A model generated the notes under the pieces. It saw nothing but the letters and a program-made list of their open reading frames with translations. It was not told the DNA's origin and did no database searches. A stretch of 64,000 nt of DNA. Source: Anthonomus grandis grandis. Its lineage: Eukaryota > Arthropoda > Insecta > Coleoptera > Curculionidae. A program made the translations under genes and the position numbers. Location of the stretch: contig NC_065549.1 of the NCBI RefSeq assembly GCF_022605725.1, forward strand, positions 37,773,690 to 37,837,689, written 5' to 3'. Numbering within the stretch: position 1 is the first letter of the stretch; each line of letters starts with the position of its first letter. This document shows, in pieces, positions 55,840 through 64,000 of this stretch.

Positions 55840-56343
55840 TCATTTAAATGTAGAAAATTGTTATTTATTTGCGTATTTTTGAAAATAAGTCTATATTGTT
55901 ATCACAAGCCATCTACTCAGATAAAGAAGGTTGTGCTGTTATATATTTTTGAAAAGGTAAAAAAAAGGCCAATATTATGAATTATAAATATACAGGGTGT
56001 TCCATTAAAGAAAACATAAGTTTGGGTTATAACTCAGAAACTATTGATTAAAAAAATATATATCTACACTACTGGATTCTACGGAAAAAAATCTACAAGA
56101 ATGAATTTTTACTTTTTCAAAAACTTTAAAGATAACGGAGATATGACAGGAGACCTAATATGCAAAAATTTCAAAAATGCCCTGTATCTTAAAAAAAATA
56201 AAAGGGCTATGAAAATGTTGTTAACATCATCTTTAGTTTTACGAGAAAATAGCATAGTGTCGCGAAAATCGCAACTCTCTAACTCTAGAAATAACGGAGA
56301 TGTCTTGCAAAATTACCCAAAATGGAAAAAGACACCCTGTACA
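55840..56343 (-). repeat. Inverted repeat, right copy, including a mariner-type MITE
   Basis: Counterpart of 52505-52928. The MITE part (about 55992-56343) has ends TACAGGGTGTTCCATTAAAG and AAAGACACCCTGTAC. The flanking part 55840-55990 also matches, with a 40-bp extra piece (CTTCTTTATCTGAGTAGATG on the minus strand). It continues left past the point where the other copy is cut, so it shows the uninterrupted sequence. Confidence 0.75.
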
Positions 56344-56465
56344 TTATAAGAAAATTGATAAATGATGATTGGATATGTCCTAATTACGATGATCTTTTGA
56401 ATATTATCAACATAGCATTGTGCATATTTTTGGAACATTCCTAGGTATTTGCGTTCTAATTTAAT

Positions 56466-58432
56466 GCAAAATGCAAGGTGTAACATAAGTGATGACTTTA
56501 ATTTTAAGGGGTGATTCCTTGTCATATTTTAAGTAAAAAAGTTCATTTAAACATATGTCCGGAAATGTTTCGTTTTCGAGATACAGGGTATTAAACTTTT
56601 TTTTTTAAATCGTTTTTTTATTAATATCTCATAAACGCATTTACCGAATATATTGAAATCTTTACATTTTGTTAGTCACTTTATAAGGTACCTTTTGGAA
56701 TTCTCACATCTGGCCTAGAAATGTCAGGGGCGTGCCCACGAGCTAAGTCAGATGATTTAAAAAAAAAAAAAATATCGCAAATTATATGCATTTTATTTAT
56801 GGTTTGGCTAACGGCAACTCAATAGCAACTAGGCGTCTTTATGAGGAGAAGTATCCTAATCGTGCTATCCCGCATCATACGATATTTGCCCGTCTCCATC
56901 AACGCCTTTGTGACACTGGAAGTTTTCAACAACAAACTACTGGTAGCATGAGACCGCGCACAGCAGCAACTTCACGAGTAGAAGAAAATGTGCTTCATGA
57001 AATTAAGGAAAATCCTGCAACAAGCACTAGAAAGATTGCTTTAAACTTAAATCTAAGTCCTTCTACGGTTTTCAGAATTTTAAAGAATAACTTTCTATAC
57101 CCTTATCATATCCAGCGGGTACAAGCACTATTAAGACTAAATTTTTGCCATTGGATACAACAAAAAATTGGCAAAAACCCCCAGTTTTGAAGACAAATAT
57201 TATTCACGAATAAAGCAAATTTTTCCAGAGAAGTCACAATGAACTTTTACAATAATCACCTATGGGTGAATCCTTATGCAATTTTAAAAGGCCGTCATCA
57301 ATATCAATTTTCTCTTAACGTATGGGTTGGAATTGTTGTAGACCATTTGATAGGCCCATTCTTATCGCCATTGAGCCTTACTGAAGAAGTTTGTCGTCAT
57401 TTCCTTGAACATAATTTTTGGAGAATGTTCCATTGCAGTTAAGGTTGCAAATGTAGTTTATGCACGATGGAGCCCCACTTCATTTCAGTTTAGTTGCACG
57501 TGAATATTTGAACACAGTGTATCCGAATCGTTGGATAGGCCGAGGAGAAACTGAACCTTGGCCTCCCAGATCTCCAGACCTTAATTCCTTGGACCTTTTC
57601 CTTTGGAGTCACCTTAATTATTTGGTTTATACAACCCCAGTAGATACTGTGGAACAATAACGAAACCGCATTATCGCATCCTGTGAAACAATTAAACACA
57701 CATCCGGAATATTTGAACGAGGTTGCCAAGCGATGCGTCGTAGAATAGAGGCCTGTATTGCAGTTAAAGGTTCACATTTTGAACAACTGTTATAACTTAT
57801 GTTTCACCCAGGAATTTATCGTAAAAACTAATTTTTTTTCACTAAATAAAAAATATTTTGTAACAAAAAAAATATAAAATAAAACTTAATAAAATATTGA
57901 AATTTATTTCAGTTTCAAAAGAGCATTTAATAGTGAATAAAACTCCAGATTTCATATTTAAAGCTGATGATATCTCGAATCTAAAACGTTAAAATGTAAT
58001 GCATTTATTATTTTAATCCGAAAAATCTCGAAAACGCTGGCTCGTAGCGACTTTGACCAAGATATCTTTTTTACGTGAAAATGATAGATACATTTATTTT
58101 TTTGTAAAAAAAATATTTAAGCAACCATAAGAAAATTATCACGCTTTAAAGTATAAAAAACCGTGTATGCCCTCTACAAGTGAAAACCCTCATAACATTA
58201 AATTTGAATTTTCCATATCAAAAAACCGCCAGATGTCAATTTTCGTTCAAATATCTTCATAACTACTAAAATTATTAAGAGAAAACAAAAAAAAATAAAA
58301 CTATAACACCCCGTATCTTAGAAATTAGGCATTTGCTGACATAGGTTTATAGGGACTTTATTTTCTTATTTTTATTCAAGGAAACTCCCCCTGAATTTTT
58401 TCGCAATATTAATGAAACACCCTTTATACAGT
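56466..58432 (+). mobile_element. Tc1/mariner-type transposon with long imperfect TIRs
   Basis: Left end near 56466 (CAAGGTGTAACATAAGTGATG) and right end near 58432 (GAAACACCCTTTATAC). The ends match as inverted repeats over roughly 170 bp with mismatches: GATTCCTTG / CAAGGAAACTC, CATATGTCCGGAAATG / GCATTTGCTGACATAGG, and GAGATACAGGGTATTA / TAACACCCCGTATCTTA. Carries one broken transposase gene. About 1.97 kb. Confidence 0.7.
56786..57795 (+). pseudogene. Tc1/mariner-type DDD transposase with mutated catalytic site
   Basis: MHFIYGLANGNSIATRRLYE, a helix-turn-helix region (ENPATSTRKIALNLNLSPST then VFRILKNNFLYPYHIQRVQA), LLFTN-like RQILFTNKANFSRE, HQYQFSLNVWVGIVVDHLIG, FMHDGAPLHFSLVAREYL, WPPRSPDLNSLDLFLWSH and the end GSHFEQLL (57795). 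The first catalytic Asp is Asn here (FTNKAN for FTDEAN). The other two (HDGA and SPDL) are present with 36 residues between them by hand count. A stop after NPQF (57187), frameshifts near 57440, and a stop at 57658-57660 also inactivate it. Confidence 0.88.
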
Positions 58433-58879
58433 GTTATATATTGAATTTTAATTTATTTTATTTATCTCGATAATGGAAGTAGATTTAACTACTGAAGCGT
58501 TGGTTAAAATTAGATCTTTTTATTTATTAAATAGATTTTTCGTTTTTTTTTTCAATTTCAATGAAAAAATAGTTAGTAGTATATTGAACGGAAAAAAACG
58601 AGCTCAGAGGTCGATAGATAAAAGCTCAGCTTCCGGGTATATAAAAAAATCTATTATATTTTAAGTAAATTATTATATTTAAGATTTATTGGACTTGGAC
58701 TTGATTTAAAATATAGCGAAAAGTGACATTATAGATTTAAGTTCGTATTTCTTCTAAATATTTAATCTTCTAAATATTTTCTTCTTCTTTTCAATAATTG
58801 AGTGTATGGGATAGTAATTTTTAAGTTGATTTGTTTACTTAAGTAGTGAAGTAATACCCAGTAAAATAAGTAAATAATC
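58433..58879. other. AT-rich stretch, no recognised feature
   Basis: A 63-codon open frame at 58473-58664 shows no family motif. Nothing else seen. Confidence 0.4.
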
Positions 58880-59480
58880 AGAAATCTTAAAATATTGAGA
58901 GGCTAGAATGAGCGTTGCCATGGAACTATGGGCTGTTTTTTTGCTTGTAACCTCTCTGATGCAATGATGCTAAATGCTTATGTAGATATAGCAAAAAAAC
59001 ACACTTTACAATATCATAAAAATTTGCCACTTATTTTAACAAGCCCGAAACAATATTATTCCTCTTCAATAAAATATAAAGCCTTTTTTTCATAAACTAT
59101 GATAAGATACTCTATATAGTAGGTAACATTCAAAGTTAAATGAATGTAGAAAACGTATATTAGAGAAAAAGGCAATAATATCGCAACGCCGCACGAGCGT
59201 ATTGTTGATTCCTCCGACACAAGTAATCTTTACCAGTGACGTCGTCAAAAAATATTTACATGATAAATATTTGTTATTAATATACGATGCTTTAAATTAT
59301 AAGAAAAATATTACCGTTTATGAACTCTTTATCCGTTTTTTAACGTACTTCGTTAGAATAAAGGTATTTATCTAATAAAAAGCATTTTAATATAAATTAA
59401 AGTTTTTATTATTCTACATTTATGACGACGATGGTCCCTTGATATGATATTATGACAATATCGGTATTTATTTGAGAAAA
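58880..59480 (-). repeat. Dispersed repeat family, copy B
   Basis: Reverse complement of copy A at 16487-17550 without A's middle insertion. Landmarks: GGAACTATGGGC near 58920 and TTTACCAGTGACGTCGTC near 59230. Good similarity over about 550 bp, so this copy gives the uninterrupted form. Confidence 0.7.
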
Positions 59481-59760
59481 ATTGAAAAAAAACATAGATC
59501 TTCGCAAATGCTGAATGTAAATACAAAGCCGTTTGTCAACATAAAATTTCGCAATATGATATCAGCTTTTTTTCCTGTGGTCTTGCTGAATAACTTTTGT
59601 TGGAATTGAATAACTAATTTTATATTTTAATAATTTTGTTGGTTTTGAATAACTTGCTGTTAAACTTTCTTTGCTTAAAAGATGTTATTTTTGGGCTTAG
59701 AATACACATTTCTACTTTTTATTTTTAATCCAAAATTTTGCAAAATCAATAAGTTAAATT

Positions 59761-59800
59761 AACATTTTGATATGTGTTGATATACACATATCAAAATGTT
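59761..59800. repeat. Perfect 17-bp hairpin
   Basis: Arms 59761-59777 and 59784-59800 (AACATTTTGATATGTGT) are exact reverse complements with a 6-base loop. It lies directly beside the end of the neighbouring transposon. 59481-59760 to its left is AT-rich with nothing recognised. Confidence 0.85.
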
Positions 59801-59814
59801 AGTAAATAAATAGA

Positions 59815-60940
59815 TGCGAACAAATTCTGGGGCTGATTCTTGGGTAAATTCTAAGAAAAAAACTTTATCTGAACGTATGTCCTAAAAGGCGTAACTTTTG
59901 AGATACCGGGTGGTAAAGATTAAAGAAAAATATATGTTTTTTTATAATACCTGTAAGACCCTTGGAGATATTTTAATAAACTTTGGTATGCATCTTTAAT
60001 GCATCAAAAGGCATTTTTTTAGGCTCAATAATTTTTTTAAATTTGTACCAGTGACGTTTGTGTAAGGTTTATACTAAATATTTTTGATGAAAAATATGGT
60101 GCGCCACTTTGTTTAACTTTTTTTATATTTTTGTAATTCTCATTTACTTCTGAACAAATCTGATCTCTCTGAAATTTAAATGACTCCATGTGGTCAAATC
60201 TAGTGGTTCATATCTGTGGCCAAAACTGAAGATCGCCTCGGCCTATACAACGATTTGGATATGTTTCGTCTAAATAACGACGTGCTAATAAACTAAACTG
60301 GGCAGGAGCCCCATCGTATATAAACCACATTACTCTTCTAACATCTAGGGGTACCACCTCAAGAAGTCCTGAAAGTATGTCTTAGAGGAAACGAGTGTAT
60401 GTTTCCCCATTCAATCTCTGTGGAAGAAAATGTGGGCTCCAATGATTCCAACCCATACATTTAAAGAAAATTATTGTTGATGATTAGCTTCAAAGGCATG
60501 GGCATTTTCATCTGCCCAACTGTGGTTATTATGGTAGTTATTGATTGCCTCTCTTGAAAAATTAGCTTCGTCGGTAAACAGAATCTGCCTTAAAAACTGA
60601 GGGTTTTCCTCAATGACTTCTAACATCCAACATGAAAATTCAAAACGCCTAGGAAAATCTCGTGGTAATAGTAAAGCCTTGACTCGTTGTACGTGTGACA
60701 TGTAGCTGCAGACCAATTTTTCTAGTACTGGTATCAGGTTGTTTATCAATGAAATTAAGTACTGCCTCTTCCAATTCCTGTATTCTAATATCGCGTTGGC
60801 GACCACAATCATGTTTTCTTGGTTGAAAAGTTCCAATTTCTCGTAGACTTTGATGAAGGCGTGTAAATAAAGGTGTATGATGAGGGGCAATTCGTTGAGG
60901 ATACATTCTAGATGCTTGCAATGAATTTCCGTTAGCAAGA
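59815..60940 (-). mobile_element. Second copy of the 56466 transposon family, partial
   Basis: Minus strand. 59815-59915 resembles the TIR of the 56466-58432 element (GATTCTTGG, GTATGTCC and GAGATACCGGGTGGTAAA). The transposase remnant spans 60921-60235. The transposase C-terminus and part of the 3' region (around 60230) are deleted, and the 5' TIR is absent. Confidence 0.65.
60235..60921 (-). pseudogene. Transposase remnant, same family
   Basis: Minus strand: SLANGNSLQASRMYPQRIAP, HHTPLFTRLHQSLREIGTFQ and TSTRKIGLQLH with a frame change. Then RFEFSCWMLEVIEENPQFLR, QILFTDEANFSREAIN (first catalytic Asp kept, unlike the 56786 copy), FSLNVWVGIIGAHIFF, and MWFIYDGAPAQFSLLARRYL (second Asp kept). 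It stops at RGDLQFWPQ, so the third Asp is lost by deletion. Confidence 0.8.
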
Positions 60941-60965
60941 CTAATTCTAGCCTTTCAATGTTCTA
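60935..60965 (+). repeat. Dispersed repeat family, copy C (end fragment)
   Basis: CTAATTCTAGCCTTTCAATG then TTCTAA, matching the end of copy A (17525-17550) and copy B. It adjoins the truncated 5' end of the transposase remnant. Confidence 0.5.
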
Positions 60966-61181
60966 AATCAGAAATATATAGTAAAATCCTAGCCGCAGAA
61001 CAATAATTAATAAAACGTGATTAGAAATTGCTGCTTATTACGTAGAAATCTTGATCCACTAATAAAAGATTAATATAAAAGTTTCTTTTGAAGTTAATTT
61101 CAATTGTGAACAAAACGTCTAAACAGCATTGTGGACTTTGCGCAAAATGAATAAAAATATCCATAGTACCTTATTAATCGA
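60966..61181. other. Unassigned, probably part of the following RT remnant
   Basis: No clear motif, though it precedes the RT C-terminus with no break visible. Confidence 0.3.
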
Positions 61182-61403
61182 GTCCACCTGCCTACCCCAA
61201 GGACGTCGCTGTATCGGGATTCATTCATCTGGAGAACATCTTCTTTGTGGAACGGGCTTCCATCTCACATATTTCCCGACGTATACAACCTACAGCGATT
61301 CAAAATAAATGCCCACAAATATCTTCGCGCAAGCACCACTCCAAGAGTGACATAGGACTTTCCTCTTGTGCATGTGTTTACTATAAAAAAAAAAAAAAAA
61401 AAA
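61182..61403 (+). pseudogene. Non-LTR RT C-terminus with poly(A) tail
   Basis: Open frame VHLPTPRTSLYRDSFIWRTS, SLWNGLPSHIFPDVYNLQRF and KINAHKYLRASTTPRVT, stop at 61353-61355, then a 3' end with about 20 A (61383-61403). It is the same family as the RT fossil at 7442-8430 but less decayed. 5'-truncated to the last 60 codons. Confidence 0.8.
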
Positions 61404-63302
61404 TACCTTGAAAGTATTGTATGTACTAGTCAAGACTTTTGATGCTCGCATAAGTTGCATATATCAAGAATTTTCACAACAAACAATAAATCTCTGAAAA
61501 AAATTGGTGACAAATATTGAAGAATAAGCAAAATTCTTTTTATAAATTTCAGTTAAATTTGCTATTAATATATAGTCACCGCCAGTTATAATTTATTTTG
61601 AACACCTATCAAAACTCCTGCTTTTTACCTACCACAACTCTTGTCACCTACTATTTACATTGTTTGACAGATGCCCAAATTAAATTAGTGTGACGTCGTC
61701 TATATTTAACTTTTCTGTCATTATCAATTAGAAAAAGACTGGTGGTATTAAATACTACTGATTTGGTCTACATTACTGCTAGCTAACTCATATACGTAAT
61801 TTATTTCTATAGTTTCTATCATATATTCTTTAGAACATTGAAACACTAGAATCAGTAAGCAACAGATTTCAAAATACTTTAAACATCGGTTTATAGGCAG
61901 TTTCTTCAATATTTTCACCCAATGAATATGCCCTTAAATTTACGTGCGATCCTGTATATTGAATGTAACTATACTTTCTCTTTACCCACTTTACTTAAAT
62001 TGAAATGCCAACCCCTAAGCAAAATTTGTATCCATATAATTCTAAACGTTTACACTTCCCTACGTTGAACATTGGACCTTAAATGCTATTCGCTCTCCCT
62101 TTTTTCATGATTTCCTGCTCCAAAATCCGCGTGTTTTTGCGTTACTGGTAGGTGGAGCTATTTTACATTTTGTCTCTCCGCCCCTTTATCACCGCATTTT
62201 ATTCAACTACATCTCGTCCTATCCGCATACAATTTATATCAAATACATATATAATTTATATATATGTAAACGTAAACAATAATAATTATTATTTTTTGAT
62301 TAAACTTGTTAGTCCACACCCACTTAATTATGCCAAAACTTCACGGCTAATATATGATCTGTTTTTTAATTTGCTTGCCGGGGGATATAATTTACAAGCC
62401 GAAATTAATATGCAGCCAATAAATTGCGAACTAACAATCGGGGTTTGTGGCTAAGCAATCCGACCGAACATAAAAAGGTTATTCTTAAATGTAAATAATG
62501 GGGTCTAAAATATGATTTATTTTATGTCTTTACTGAGTGGATGTAATTATTATCCTATAAATTTTCCTAAAGTTTTATATTTTTGATATTTTAGTTTCAT
62601 CTCGTATTTGTATAGCTAAGGAATATAAAATAGTGTTTGTATATTTTTTTGTAATATAATTTGAAATGAATTAAAATTATTATAATTTATGTTTTTAGTT
62701 TTTTATCCTATATGGCGATTTATTTAGATAGAATTTTCCAAAGTCCTCAGGTTTGTTCAAAAAATTCTTAATTGTTGAAGCCATAAAAATTATTTTGTAT
62801 TCAGAGCCAATTAGGTTATGCATTATTTTTTAAACATCCTCTGCTTACAAGCAAAACATATTAATTAGTTTCTACTTTATATGTATTTATGGTAATACCC
62901 ACCAATTCAATTAATTTTGGTTTGTATTTTTTATTTTTAAAATCTCAACTTCGTTAGTGGTGTAAATTGAATAGTTTAAGTTTTAAACAAAATAAAAATA
63001 AAACAGAAACAAAAAAAGCCTTTCAGAAAGTGGAGTATTCCTAACTGTACGGAAAAAATTACACTGTTAGTTTCCTAAAGAAAATATAAGTAATCTATAA
63101 AGTATCCACAAATTATCTGAATATAGACCTATCGAAAATCCAAACTAGTGATTGCTTTTGTGTTAGTAAATACTTACGTTCAAATTCATAAAAACAAAAT
63201 ACAGCGAGGCCGGTGTCTATACAATTCGTCTTACAATGAACGAGACTCAATATTTTACTATTTACTACTAGTAAGAAAAAATTTAAAAACTTAGGTCCAT
63301 CT
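61404..63302. other. AT-rich stretch, no recognised feature
   Basis: 1.9 kb. 61570 has TATAGTCACCGCCAG, also seen at 20537. The 100-codon frame at 62152-62454 has no family motif and low-complexity segments. I see no element ends or repeats. Confidence 0.45.
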
Positions 63303-64000
63303 ACAGGGTGTCCCGTAATTAATTGGACATAGGTTAATCTAGGATACCTGAGATAAAAATAAATCATTTGAGCTTAATATCGCTTAGCAAAATGTTATTG
63401 GTTTTCGTTCTACAGGGTGTTAAAACTAATTTTTTATCAAACATTTATTGAAATATGTTGGAATCCACTTGACAGATTAACCTAAAATTTGGCGTACTTT
63501 TATTATTTGGGATGAGGAACACGAATATGATATCTTTTTTCCCATTACCACTAGATGGCGACACATACAACAACATTGAGTGATTAAAATGGTCATAACT
63601 TTTTTGACCTACCTGTGCGCACATTTGCGAATGAAAATATTAAAACAGCATTTAGTTCTAGTCAAAAAAGGTATACTTTTTTAATCTCCAAAAAGTAGAC
63701 CGAAATAAACGTATTTTTGTATTAGGTTGCGTATGAACAAATTATTATCGGAGTTTTACAAAGTAGGCTTTGCCTAGGATGAACACATCATAACTACGAT
63801 CTGTCAAGGTGAAGTATTAATAAGTAAGTCTTTAATTTGGCTAAAGCTGGTATTCTTGTTGTGTTATTTTCACTTAAAAATGCCGCGTCACAATGATTTT
63901 TCTAATGCTCAGATGCGGGATATGGTATGTGTATATGCTCAAGAAAATTTTCGTAGTCGAAGAGCAGCGCAGCGTTATTTAGATCTGTATCCGGATAGAA
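63303..64000 (+). mobile_element. Left end of a Tc1/mariner-type transposon, runs off right edge
   Basis: Starts TACAGGGTGTCCCGTAATTA, the CAGGGTGT-type end seen in the MITEs at 52510 and 55992. It is followed by about 570 bp of non-coding left region with another CTACAGGGTGTTAAAAC at 63412, and then a transposase start at 63880. Confidence 0.6.
63880..64000 (+). CDS. Transposase N-terminus (partial)
   Basis: 40 codons to the window edge: MPRHNDFSNAQMRDMVCVYA, QENFRSRRAAQRYLDLYPDR. The pattern F(S/T)xxxMxDMxxVYxxxxxxxRxAxxxYxxxYPxR is the first helix-turn-helix of insect Tc1/mariner-type transposases, similar in form to the 56786 family (RRLYEEKYPNR). Open so far, so it may be the most intact transposon here; the rest is outside the window. 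Confidence 0.7.
   Translation, partial: MPRHNDFSNAQMRDMVCVYAQENFRSRRAAQRYLDLYPDR

Noticed and set aside
62152..62454. 100-codon plus-strand frame in an otherwise empty region
   Set aside because: Low complexity, no recognisable motif, no neighbouring gene signals; expected by chance at this length.

Overview
The window reads as insect-like (arthropod) chromosomal DNA made almost entirely of transposable elements and one satellite array. I find no host gene, no bacterial operon and no CRISPR. The base composition is AT-rich. The retroelement clades (CR1/Jockey-like, RTE, R1, R4/Dong, Penelope) and the Tc1/mariner families are those common in insects, and a beetle is a guess only. Nearly every coding region carries stops or frameshifts. 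The exceptions are one complete ORF1 (6208-7191, minus strand) and a transposase start that runs off the right edge (63880-64000).

Layout. 1-7260 holds two minus-strand non-LTR retrotransposons: one with an SGNH-esterase-like ORF1 remnant, the other with a PHD-finger ORF1. 7442-11910 holds four decayed reverse transcriptase (RT) fossils. 12003-15165 is bounded by ~350 bp inverted repeats; inside it an R1-clade RT is flanked on both sides by telomere-like TTGGG/TTAGG DNA. 15267-16486 is a Tc1/mariner copy with TA duplications. 16487-20030 has a dispersed repeat, an RT fossil and a CR1-like tail. 20530-24660 is an R4/Dong-like element bounded on both sides by (AAT)n, with related R4-type or tail sequence outside both microsatellites. 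26385-36515 is a 366-bp satellite array of about 28 monomers. 36578-36815 is a small foldback element (MITE).

38390-46390 is a nested stack. A minus-strand RTE retrotransposon is split within its endonuclease by a 6.15-kb Penelope-like element (11-bp target duplication). The Penelope element has inverted terminal arms, each with a hammerhead-ribozyme motif and a tRNA-Thr-like segment. Its left arm is split by a SINE-like 283-bp insert (15-bp duplication) and its right arm by a CR1-like element. 46430-48325 holds small RTE, mariner and RT fossils. 48338-51960 and 52928-55230 are two further minus-strand CR1/Jockey-like elements; the second sits inside an inverted repeat. 55420-60940 has three copies of one Tc1/mariner family. 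61182-61403 is a poly(A)-tailed RT end, and 63303-64000 begins another transposon.

How it works together: this is heterochromatin-like DNA built by successive insertion, so insertion order can be read directly. Its most interesting feature is repeat-targeted retrotransposons (R4 in AAT, R1 in TTGGG-like DNA) and a Penelope element carrying paired ribozyme and tRNA-like sequences. All calls come from reading motifs by eye; no database search was possible.
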